Shown: positions 13,836 to 20,726 of the stretch, one piece after another
Layout: every line of letters starts with the position of its first letter
How positions within the stretch are numbered: the first letter of the stretch is position 1
Source of the DNA: an uncultured Clostridia bacterium
GTDB taxonomy: Bacteria > Bacillota > Clostridia > Oscillospirales > Acutalibacteraceae
Length of the DNA stretch: 20,726 bases
Assembly (NCBI GenBank): GCA_937916195.1
Contig: CALFTO010000004.1
Location: forward strand, 1-20,726
Direction of reading: 5' to 3'
Position numbers and translations under genes: made by a program
Notes under the pieces: generated by a model
What the model saw: the letters and a program-made list of their open reading frames with translations, nothing else
Told to the model about the DNA's origin: nothing
Databases searched by the model: none

Positions 13836-15824
13836 TTATTTCTTTCTTTTCAAAACAATTGCACTTCGGCAAGGGATATAGCAGGGAAAGCCTATCCAAT
13901 TATCAGGTGTTACATAAGTTCGGTAAGAAACTTCTTTGTCAACACGCGAAAATCCGCCGAATATATCATCATCAGTAGAAAGCACAGTTTTATAAACACC
14001 CTGCTTGCTGACGGGCACGAAATATCCCTCAAATGATTTTGTGGGGTGGAAGTTAAATATAAATACTGTGTCGCCCTTTGTATAAATAATAATTTTATCG
14101 TCCTGATGAATCCATTTGCTTTCAGCGGGCACACCGAGAAGTTTTTCTTCTTTTAAGAGTTTTATCATTGCCTTGTCGAACTCGTTCAGTTCAATATAGC
14201 GTAAATCTTTATTATCAACAAGCCCCCATTGTCTTCGGCAATAATGGTAACTCCAGCCGTTGCCCTCACGAGGGAAGTCTATCCATTCGGGGTGACCGAA
14301 TTCGTTTCCCATAAAATTGAGATATCCTTCGCCGGCAAGAGAAGAAGTAATAAGCCTTATCATCTTGTGAAGAGCAATACCTCTGTCAATAACAAGACTT
14401 TCAGTAAATTTGCTCATATGGGTATACATTTCAGCATCACAAAGTCTGAACATTATAGTCTTGTCGCCAACGAGCGCTTGGTCGTGCGATTCACAATAAC
14501 CAATGTTTTTCTCTTTAGGACGACGCGAAGTCAATTCGTGCCAAAGCCTTCCCATATCCCATTGGTCGTCTTCTGACTCCTTGAGCATTTTTATCCACAT
14601 ATCAGGCACGCCCATTGAAAGACGATAATCAAACCCAATTCCGCCGTCGGCTATGGGAATGCACATTCCCGGCATACCCGACATATCCTCTGCAACCGTA
14701 ATTGCTTTTGGCTTGATTTCGTGAATAAGCTCGTTTGCAAGCTGTAAATAGGTAACGGCTTCGGTATCGGTGTTCATTGAAAAATACATACCGTAATTTG
14801 AGAATGCACTTCCAAGACCGTGGTCGTGGTAAAGCATAGAGGTTACGCCGTCAAAACGGAAACCGTCAAAATGGAAAACCTCCATCCAATATTTAAGGTT
14901 TGAAAGTAAGAAATGTAATACTTCGTTCTTTCCGTAATTAAAAAGCTTTGTTCCCCAAGCACTGTGGTCACCCTTTTCACCCTCGTGGAAGAACTGATAC
15001 ACCGTTCCGTCAAATTCGTTAAGTCCTTCGTTGGTGTTTTTTACCGCGTGAGAGTGAACAACATCAAGAAGTACGGCAATTCCCATTTCGTGAGCCGTGT
15101 TTATAAGCTCTTTAAGGTCGCGACTGTTACCATAGCGTGAAGATGCCGCGAAAAAGTTTGAAACCTGATAACCAAAAGAGCCGTAATAAGGGTGTTCCAT
15201 TATCGCCATTATCTGTATTGTGTTGTAGCCGAGTTCTTTTATTCTCGGAAGAATATTTTCAGTAAATTCGCGATATGTTCCCACTGCACCTTTTTCTTGT
15301 GCCATGCCTATATGACATTCATAGATAAAAGGAGTTTTCGGGGTGCGGAATTTTTTGTCAGTCCAATTAAATTTTTCTTTTTCGTCCTCTAACTCTGCAC
15401 ACCATAAATAAGTGTCGGGGTCCTGCACAACGCGTGTGGCGTAAAGGGGAACTCGGCGAAGCACCTGACCGTTATTTATAACAATAGCCTGTACTTTTTG
15501 TCCGACTTTAAGCGCGTCCTTACCTTTGAGTTGTACCTCAAACACACCGTTGTCAAGCTTGGTCATAGGGCATTCTGTTATGTTCCAATCGTTAAAATCA
15601 CCGGTGAGATACATTTCGTCTGCAGCGGGCGCCCACTCTCTGTAAACCCAGCCTGTACGGGTGCGGTGAAAACCAAAATATTTATGACCATTTGCAAAAT
15701 CCTTGAGATTTTTAGCATCGCCAACAAGCTCTTTTCTTTTGTCTTCAAAAGCTTTTATTCGCAAATCAATATCCTTTTGGAACGGTTGTAAATAGGGGTC
15801 AATTTCAATCATTCTGTTTTTCAT
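13836..15824 (-). CDS. glgB: 1,4-alpha-glucan (glycogen) branching enzyme, GH13
   Basis: This 662-aa cytoplasmic enzyme cuts alpha-1,4-glucan chains and rejoins them by alpha-1,6 links. The N-terminal CBM48-type module (FHRTRTGWVYREWAPAADEM, LTGDFNDWN) precedes the GH13 barrel. The barrel carries DVVHSHAVKN, HFDGFRFDGVTSMLYHDHG with the nucleophile Asp325, TVAEDMSG with the acid Glu379, and ESHDQ with the transition-state Asp. The YGSFGYQVSNFFAASSRYG and TSMLYHDHG wording is that of the eukaryotic-like subfamily (GH13_8), not the usual Escherichia coli-type GlgB. The frame is open to 15890, but GGAGG upstream of the ATG at 15824 fits best; a second ATG lies 12 bases further in. No other glycogen gene is adjacent. 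A promoter lies at 15861-15890. Confidence 0.93.
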   Translation of the reverse strand: MKNRMIEIDPYLQPFQKDIDLRIKAFEDKRKELVGDAKNLKDFANGHKYFGFHRTRTGWVYREWAPAADEMYLTGDFNDWNITECPMTKLDNGVFEVQLKGKDALKVGQKVQAIVINNGQVLRRVPLYATRVVQDPDTYLWCAELEDEKEKFNWTDKKFRTPKTPFIYECHIGMAQEKGAVGTYREFTENILPRIKELGYNTIQIMAIMEHPYYGSFGYQVSNFFAASSRYGNSRDLKELINTAHEMGIAVLLDVVHSHAVKNTNEGLNEFDGTVYQFFHEGEKGDHSAWGTKLFNYGKNEVLHFLLSNLKYWMEVFHFDGFRFDGVTSMLYHDHGLGSAFSNYGMYFSMNTDTEAVTYLQLANELIHEIKPKAITVAEDMSGMPGMCIPIADGGIGFDYRLSMGVPDMWIKMLKESEDDQWDMGRLWHELTSRRPKEKNIGYCESHDQALVGDKTIMFRLCDAEMYTHMSKFTESLVIDRGIALHKMIRLITSSLAGEGYLNFMGNEFGHPEWIDFPREGNGWSYHYCRRQWGLVDNKDLRYIELNEFDKAMIKLLKEEKLLGVPAESKWIHQDDKIIIYTKGDTVFIFNFHPTKSFEGYFVPVSKQGVYKTVLSTDDDIFGGFSRVDKEVSYRTYVTPDNWIGFPCYIPCRSAIVLKRKK

Positions 15825-15860
15825 AACCTTTGCCGCCTCCGTAAAAATTTCTATAAGTAC

Positions 15861-15890
15861 ATTATAACAAAAAAGTATTGCCAATAGCAA
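15861..15890 (-). promoter_or_regulatory. Promoter of glgB
   Basis: On the minus strand TTGCTA (15890-15885), an 18-base spacer and TATAAT (15866-15861) form a promoter. The -10 is preceded by TGT, an extended -10 element. It lies 37 bases upstream of the chosen ATG. Confidence 0.7.
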
Positions 15891-15930
15891 TAAAATTTAT
15901 AATATTTTTCAAATAACAATAAAATTCATA

Positions 15931-15965
15931 TAAATAAAAGAGTACGGAAAAGTCAATTCCGTACT
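15931..15965 (-). terminator. Intrinsic terminator of the GH89 gene
   Basis: On the minus strand AGTACGGAA (15965-15957), a TTGACTT-type loop and TTCCGTACT (15949-15941) form a 9-bp perfect stem followed by CTTTTATTTA. It begins 9 bases after the GH89 stop and upstream of the glgB promoter. The U tract is interrupted, so efficiency is uncertain. Confidence 0.78.
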
Positions 15966-15973
15966 ATAATGTT

Positions 15974-18466
15974 TTAATTTAATATTTGCTTACCCAATGC
16001 TTTAAGACTATCCTCACGAACTTTCTTGGTGTATTTTGTATCACTCAACACCCAATCCCATTCATATTTGAACCAATCAATTTCTTGCGGTTTTCCGCCG
16101 TCCATTTCAATTTTCACCTGTTCAATCAGCTTTTCCCATCTCATTTTATAGAATGAATTCATAAGGTCGCCAAACTGACGGTGAGCATAATCGTGAAGAT
16201 TGCCTTTATCAGCGAGCAAACGACAATACCAAGTTGTAATAAGTGTCTTTGCGTTAATTCTGTAAAGCTGTTTTGTGAAATCGTCAAGCTTGTCGGTATA
16301 TTCCACTACGGGCTCGTAATATGAACTGAACGAGAAATATTTACTGTTTAAAAGAACTCTGTCAAGCATATCGAAAAGATTTAAAAGCTTTTCGCTGTAT
16401 TCCATAAATGCAAAATAGTCTTTTGACTTGTATGCCGATACGGTCTTTTTAACGGTGCTTGTAAGCTTATTAGATATCGACTGACGCAATAAATCAACCG
16501 CGTCATAAATATAGCATTCATTGTCTTTGAATTTGTCGTAATCTTTAAGGAAAAGCTTAACGGCCTCGTCAAATTCGCTTCTCGAATAGGGGATTTTAAC
16601 CGACCCGCGTGCTGTGAACATCTTGGTTTCGGGGTCGAGGGGTCTGCGACAGCCCATACTTTCGGGTGCACCAAACATACTTGTGCAGTTTTCTTCGGCG
16701 TAAACGGTTTTTAAAAGGATTTTCATACTCTGTGATATGTTATCGCTTTCTTTACCGTAACGGCGAACAGCGTATTTCTGCACCCAATCCTCAACACTCT
16801 GAATATCTTCCCATACACAAGAGAAGAAAATATCGGTAACTATGGGGTTAACATTTGTGCTTTCAGAAGTGAGTGCAATTCCCTTAAAATTCGGTCTTGC
16901 TGATGCCTCTTTTAATTTTTTCGGTAAGGTGTCAACAGGACCGTAAAGCCCGTGTCTGCCACCGAAGTTGTTGAGAAGTCCCGACAAAACATTACCATAT
17001 TTCGCAAGTCTGCTGAATTTGTTAGCATTATGATTAATCTTCTCAAAATGCAAATCAAGCATCATAATGTGATTTGCTCTGTATTGCTTGACTGCATTTG
17101 TAAATGTCTTGTTGGGGTTTAAAGACCAGCATTGAATTACCCACATTGCCTCTTTATCGAATGAGAGCATACTCTCCATAACGTTGGTGTAGGCTTCTTT
17201 TGCCTTTTTACCAAGCTTTCCGCCCTCGTGACAAATATCACCCGCGTAAAAATGAGTTATATCGCCGAAAACCTCTTTCTGACATTCATAGAAAAGCTTT
17301 GCGTATTTAATATATGAAACGCTGTCGGGGCTGACAATCAAAGGTCTTTCAATACCCTTCCATTTTCCCTGTTCAATAACGGGTACGTCGCGGTCCTTTT
17401 TTTGAATATCTCGGGGCACAATTCCTGTGTATGCCTGAAGCACGATGTTCATACCGAGAACTTGCATTCTTCGGTGATTTTTCCGTGCCATTTCGCATTT
17501 TTCATAGAAAAAATCGTCGTGTATCGGTCCACCGACACCACAGATGTTGCTCATATAAAACCAAGCGTAGTATGCAGGACCAACAAGAAAATTCTTAATC
17601 TCGCGGTGACGATAACCAAGCTTTGTAAGGAAACGACGATAAACCTCTTCCATACCGAGAATATCAAGCACAAGATTAACACCGTTCATCGCAAGAAAAT
17701 CAATCTCAGCCTGCCAATCTTCTTCGGTCCAGAATGCCATTGAGTAAGAATGGGTACAATAATTATATGCGTATCTGTATTTGCAGTCAGTTTTGCGGTC
17801 AATTTTGCCGTTTACTTGCGGAAGATTATGTGGCAGATTTACTTGCTTGCCAAATCGCGAAATATGACAGTTACAAACTTCTTTAAGATAACAGTTAAAT
17901 GCACTTGCAAGTCCTAAACCGCTGTTTGAAATGAGTATGATTTTACCGCGGAGTGACTCAACTGTAAAATATTCGTCACGAAGTCTGCGGTCAAGACGCA
18001 ATTCAAACTGTTCCACATATTTTTCACCGATTGTGCGGGCAATAATGCCGTTGACTTCTTGAAAGATTTCTTCGTCAGTAATCTCTTTTGCGTATTCAGT
18101 TTTGTAAAAGGGGAGGGGCTCTTTGAATGGTGTCTTTTTCGCGGGGAAAGAGCAATCCTCACCAATAATCTCAACATTGTTGATTGTGGGACGTGCACCG
18201 CTGTAATATTTTATGAAAATGCGAATATATCGGGCGATTTTTCCGCTTTTGCCAAGGTGGTAGAAGTTAACACCGTCAAGACTTGAAAGAATTTCATAAT
18301 CGACTTCAACATTTTCGGGAAATACCGCAATAACATCGCGTACACTCATATTTTTGTTGAATGCCAAGTCAAGAAAACAAGGGTAAATATCGCACGAAAA
18401 CATAGGTAAAGCGTTTTTATCCGCTTCACCGCTGGCATTTAATATTTCATAATTCAATAATTCCAA
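15974..18466 (-). CDS. GH89 alpha-N-acetylglucosaminidase (NAGLU family), apparently cytoplasmic
   Basis: This protein of about 830 aa matches NAGLU/GH89, retaining enzymes that remove terminal alpha-linked GlcNAc. An N-terminal discoidin-like beta domain (residues 1-105) precedes the core. The core has YRYAYNYCTHSYSMAFWTEE, INGVNLVLDILGMEEVYRR-like text, and GPAYYAWFYMSNICGVGGP. The likely catalytic Glu414 lies in GDICHEGG and Glu535 in LTSESTNVNP, spaced as in characterised members. No signal peptide or anchor is present, unlike most gut GH89 enzymes. The frame opens with GTG at 18475, but that codon is part of GGGTGAT, which sits 4 bases before a TTG at 18466, so I prefer TTG. It is a single-gene unit with its own terminator. 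Confidence 0.9.
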   Translation of the reverse strand: MELLNYEILNASGEADKNALPMFSCDIYPCFLDLAFNKNMSVRDVIAVFPENVEVDYEILSSLDGVNFYHLGKSGKIARYIRIFIKYYSGARPTINNVEIIGEDCSFPAKKTPFKEPLPFYKTEYAKEITDEEIFQEVNGIIARTIGEKYVEQFELRLDRRLRDEYFTVESLRGKIILISNSGLGLASAFNCYLKEVCNCHISRFGKQVNLPHNLPQVNGKIDRKTDCKYRYAYNYCTHSYSMAFWTEEDWQAEIDFLAMNGVNLVLDILGMEEVYRRFLTKLGYRHREIKNFLVGPAYYAWFYMSNICGVGGPIHDDFFYEKCEMARKNHRRMQVLGMNIVLQAYTGIVPRDIQKKDRDVPVIEQGKWKGIERPLIVSPDSVSYIKYAKLFYECQKEVFGDITHFYAGDICHEGGKLGKKAKEAYTNVMESMLSFDKEAMWVIQCWSLNPNKTFTNAVKQYRANHIMMLDLHFEKINHNANKFSRLAKYGNVLSGLLNNFGGRHGLYGPVDTLPKKLKEASARPNFKGIALTSESTNVNPIVTDIFFSCVWEDIQSVEDWVQKYAVRRYGKESDNISQSMKILLKTVYAEENCTSMFGAPESMGCRRPLDPETKMFTARGSVKIPYSRSEFDEAVKLFLKDYDKFKDNECYIYDAVDLLRQSISNKLTSTVKKTVSAYKSKDYFAFMEYSEKLLNLFDMLDRVLLNSKYFSFSSYYEPVVEYTDKLDDFTKQLYRINAKTLITTWYCRLLADKGNLHDYAHRQFGDLMNSFYKMRWEKLIEQVKIEMDGGKPQEIDWFKYEWDWVLSDTKYTKKVREDSLKALGKQILN

Positions 18467-18470
18467 AATA

Positions 18471-18477
18471 ATCACCC
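18471..18477 (-). promoter_or_regulatory. Ribosome binding site deciding a TTG start for GH89
   Basis: GGGTGAT on the minus strand (18477-18471) matches the distal part of the extended Shine-Dalgarno sequence. It is followed by TATT and then TTG (18466-18464). The upstream GTG candidate lies inside this site and has no ribosome site of its own. Confidence 0.55.
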
Positions 18478-18487
18478 GATAAATATG

Positions 18488-18547
18488 ATAACTAATTAAA
18501 AATATATCATAAAAATCACCAAAAGTCTATGAGTTAAATAACTAATT
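18488..18547. repeat. Two copies of ATAACTAATT, 50 bp apart, in the GH89-ppdK gap
   Basis: ATAACTAATT occurs at 18488-18497 and 18538-18547. The second copy is embedded in the dyad AGTTA-AA-TAACT (18533-18544). They lie in the divergent control region between GH89 and ppdK. They may be regulator half-sites, but this gap is very AT-rich, so chance is possible. I could not identify a convincing GH89 promoter here. Confidence 0.3.
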
Positions 18548-18599
18548 TTGTAAATATGCTAACAATTTATAAACTCTTGAAAAAATTGGTTAAAAACTA

Positions 18600-18628
18600 T
18601 TGAAAAGCACAAAATTATTTGTTACAAT
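18600..18628 (+). promoter_or_regulatory. Promoter of ppdK
   Basis: TTGAAA (18600-18605) and TACAAT (18623-18628) are separated by 17 bases, a good vegetative promoter. Transcription would begin near 18635, giving a leader of about 69 nt that carries a stem-loop and then GGAGGT (18691-18696) before the ATG at 18704. Confidence 0.75.
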
Positions 18629-18636
18629 TTATAAGG

Positions 18637-18668
18637 TTAAGTGTGTCAATGCGTATTGGTGCGCTTAA
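18637..18668 (+). promoter_or_regulatory. Stem-loop at the 5' end of the ppdK leader
   Basis: TTAAGTGTGTCAAT (18637-18650) pairs with ATTGGTGCGCTTAA (18655-18668) around a GCGT loop: 14 consecutive pairs including four G-U wobbles. It starts within a few bases of the predicted transcription start. Such 5'-terminal hairpins protect some bacterial mRNAs from decay, but a regulator site or a simple coincidence cannot be excluded. Confidence 0.55.
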
Positions 18669-18703
18669 GTGAATTTGTTAATAATTTTTTGGAGGTATAA
18701 ACA

Positions 18704-20726
18704 ATGAGCAAAAAGTTTGTTTACCTTTTCAAAGAGGGTAACGCTTCAATGCGTGAACTCCTCGGCGGTAAGGGTGCTAACCTTGCAGAGATGACAAGTC
18801 TCGGTCTTCCCGTTCCTCAGGGCTTCACAGTTACAACAGAAGCTTGCACACAGTATTATGAGGATGGCAGAAAAATCAGCGACGAAATCCAGGCAGAAAT
18901 TATGGAGAACATCGACAAGATGGAAGAAATCACCGGCAAAAAGTTCGGCGATAAAGAAAATCCCCTTCTTGTTTCAGTTCGTTCAGGTGCTCGCGCATCA
19001 ATGCCCGGTATGATGGACACAATCCTTAACCTTGGTCTTAACGAAGAGGTTGTTGAGGTTATGTCAGCAAAGTCTGGCAACGCTCGTTGGGCTTGGGACT
19101 GCTACAGAAGATTTATCCAGATGTATTCTGACGTTGTTATGGAAGTTGGTAAGAAGTACTTCGAACAGCTTATCGACGAAATGAAAGAGAACAGAGGCGT
19201 AACTCAGGACGTTGAGCTTACTGCTGATGACCTTAAAGAGCTTGCAGGTCAGTTTAAGGCTGAATACAAGTCAAAGATTGGTAAGGACTTCCCTTCAGAC
19301 CCCAAAGAACAGCTTATGGGTGCTGTTGAGGCTGTTTTCCGTTCATGGGACAACCCTCGTGCAAACGTTTACCGTCGTGACAACGACATTCCTTACTCAT
19401 GGGGTACAGCTGTTAACGTTCAGATGATGGCTTTCGGTAACATGGGTGACGATTGCGGTACAGGTGTTGCTTTCACACGTGACCCCGCTACTGGTGACAA
19501 GGGCCTTATGGGTGAATTCCTTGTTAACGCACAGGGCGAAGACGTTGTTGCCGGTGTTAGAACTCCAATGCCTATCGCTCAGATGGCAGAGAAGTTCCCC
19601 GAGGCTTATGCAGATTTCGTAAGAGTTTGCGGTATCCTCGAAGACCACTACAGAGATATGCAGGATATGGAGTTCACAGTTGAAGCTGGTAAGCTCTATA
19701 TGCTCCAGACAAGAAACGGTAAGAGAACAGCTAAGGCTGCTCTTAAGATTGCTTGTGACCTCGTTGACGAAGGTATGATTGACGAGAAGCAGGCAGTTGC
19801 TATGATTGACCCAAGAAACCTTGACACACTCCTTCACCCACAGTTCGACGCTGCTGCTCTTAAGGCTGCAACTCCTGCTGGTAAGGGCCTTGGCGCATCT
19901 CCCGGTGCTGCTTGCGGTAAGGTTGTATTCACAGCTGAAGATGCTGTTGAATGGAACGAGAGAGGCGAAAAGGTTGTTCTTGTTCGTCTTGAAACATCAC
20001 CTGAAGACATCACAGGTATGAAGGCTTCTCAGGGTATCCTCACAGTTCGTGGCGGTATGACATCTCACGCAGCAGTTGTTGCTCGTGGTATGGGTACATG
20101 CTGTGTATCAGGCTGCGGCGAAATCAAGATGGATGAAGAAAATAAGAAGTTTGAACTCGCTGGTAAGACATATGTTGAAGGCGACTATATCTCAATCGAC
20201 GGTTCAACAGGTAATATCTATGACGGCATCATTCCTACAGTTGACGCTGAAATCGCAGGCGAATTCGGCAGAATTATGGATTGGGCTGACAAGTACAGAA
20301 CTCTTAAGGTTCGTACAAATGCTGACACACCTGCAGACGCTAAAAAGGCAGTTGAGCTTGGTGCTGAAGGTATCGGTCTTTGCCGTACAGAGCATATGTT
20401 CTTTGAGGAAGACAGAATTGCTGCATTCCGTGAAATGATTTGTTCAGATACAGTTGAAGAAAGAGAAGCAGCTCTTGAAAAGATTCTTCCTTATCAGCAG
20501 GGCGACTTCGAGAAGCTCTATGAAGCTCTTGAAGGTAACCCCGTTACAATTCGTTTCCTTGACCCACCTCTTCACGAGTTCGTTCCTACAGAAGAAGCTG
20601 ACATCAAGCTCCTTGCTGATGCACAGGGTAAGAGCGTTGAAGACATCAAGGCTATCATTTCTTCACTTCACGAGTTCAACCCAATGATGGGTCACCGTGG
20701 TTGCCGTCTTGCAGTAACATATCCTG
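18704..20726 (+). CDS. ppdK: Pyruvate, phosphate dikinase (5' part, cut by window end)
   Basis: The first 674 codons of an enzyme normally near 875 aa are present, and the reading frame is still open at the window edge. The N-terminal ATP-grasp domain opens with LLGGKGANLAEMTSLGLPVP and contains VSVRSGARASMPGMMDTILN. The phosphohistidine motif GGMTSHAAVVARGMG places the catalytic His at 455, the same number as in the Clostridium symbiosum enzyme, with the Thr at 453 that is regulatory in plants. The PEP/pyruvate barrel has begun (GLCRTEHMFF, RFLDPPLHEF). The enzyme interconverts pyruvate, ATP and Pi with PEP, AMP and PPi, serving PPi-linked glycolysis or gluconeogenesis. GGAGGT gives the ATG at 18704. 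Codon use (AAC, GAC, GGT, CTT) is strongly biased, as in a very highly expressed gene. Confidence 0.97.
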   Translation, partial: MSKKFVYLFKEGNASMRELLGGKGANLAEMTSLGLPVPQGFTVTTEACTQYYEDGRKISDEIQAEIMENIDKMEEITGKKFGDKENPLLVSVRSGARASMPGMMDTILNLGLNEEVVEVMSAKSGNARWAWDCYRRFIQMYSDVVMEVGKKYFEQLIDEMKENRGVTQDVELTADDLKELAGQFKAEYKSKIGKDFPSDPKEQLMGAVEAVFRSWDNPRANVYRRDNDIPYSWGTAVNVQMMAFGNMGDDCGTGVAFTRDPATGDKGLMGEFLVNAQGEDVVAGVRTPMPIAQMAEKFPEAYADFVRVCGILEDHYRDMQDMEFTVEAGKLYMLQTRNGKRTAKAALKIACDLVDEGMIDEKQAVAMIDPRNLDTLLHPQFDAAALKAATPAGKGLGASPGAACGKVVFTAEDAVEWNERGEKVVLVRLETSPEDITGMKASQGILTVRGGMTSHAAVVARGMGTCCVSGCGEIKMDEENKKFELAGKTYVEGDYISIDGSTGNIYDGIIPTVDAEIAGEFGRIMDWADKYRTLKVRTNADTPADAKKAVELGAEGIGLCRTEHMFFEEDRIAAFREMICSDTVEEREAALEKILPYQQGDFEKLYEALEGNPVTIRFLDPPLHEFVPTEEADIKLLADAQGKSVEDIKAIISSLHEFNPMMGHRGCRLAVTYP

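Noticed and set aside
18481..18600. Possible replication-origin-like AT-rich repeat region
   Set aside because: Only one pair of 10-base direct repeats and no DnaA-box cluster. It is better explained as a divergent promoter region.
19397..19837. 146-aa minus-strand frame inside ppdK
   Set aside because: Antisense shadow caused by the strong codon bias of ppdK, which leaves long open frames on the other strands.
1..20726. Search for CRISPR arrays, tRNAs, riboswitches, phage or defence genes
   Set aside because: No regularly spaced repeats, cloverleaf-type sequence, recognised aptamer, integrase or nuclease cassette was found on either strand by reading.

Overview
The window looks like a chromosomal segment of a low-to-mid GC, anaerobic, spore-lineage Firmicute, most likely a gut Clostridia (Oscillospirales-type) bacterium. 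The reasons are a SpoIID homologue, a RicT/YaaT (PSP1) protein, a DarA-type c-di-AMP receptor, a clostridial 2[4Fe-4S] ferredoxin, pyruvate phosphate dikinase, near-consensus sigma-A promoters, and short palindromic repeats of a kind common in this group. Gene density is high. I see no tRNA, rRNA, CRISPR array, phage, transposase or defence locus.

Layout. 1-121: two short palindromic repeats. 122-1096 (-): spoIID. 1097-1484: a 278-bp element with 27-bp imperfect terminal inverted repeats (MITE-like), then the citrate synthase promoter. 1485-6862 (+): a tight run of citrate synthase, an 8-TM protein of unknown function, an AEC-family transporter, DarA, DNA polymerase III delta' and RicT. 6932-7102 (+): ferredoxin with its own promoter and terminator. 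7171-7245: a palindromic repeat abutting a minus-strand terminator. 9451 down to 7254 (-): a YerC-type TrpR-like regulator, a SAM methyltransferase, Hsp33 and an 82-aa unknown, the first three joined by 4-nt overlaps. 10823 down to 9520 (-): a Fur-family regulator and a His-rich 10-TM-type metal permease, driven by a consensus promoter whose -10 is overlapped by a palindromic operator candidate. 10985-13771 (+): a secreted GH51 arabinofuranosidase lipoprotein on a divergent consensus promoter. 15824 down to 13836 (-): a eukaryotic-like glycogen branching enzyme. 18466 down to 15974 (-): a GH89 alpha-N-acetylglucosaminidase without a signal peptide. 18704 to the window end (+): the first 674 codons of pyruvate phosphate dikinase.

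The genes fit a saccharolytic anaerobe. GH51 and GH89 act on plant arabinan/arabinoxylan and on GlcNAc-capped glycans. GlgB builds glycogen. Citrate synthase and PPDK run central carbon metabolism with PPi-linked PEP/pyruvate interconversion. Hsp33, ferredoxin and the Fur-metal cassette handle redox and metals.

I did not find a clearly new multi-gene system. The best leads are the inverted-repeat element that occupies nearly the whole spoIID-gltA control region, the Fur-type operator/promoter with its linked metal exporter, the signal-less GH89 with an apparent TTG start, the stem-loop at the very 5' end of the ppdK transcript, and two unrecognised proteins (311 aa membrane, 82 aa).
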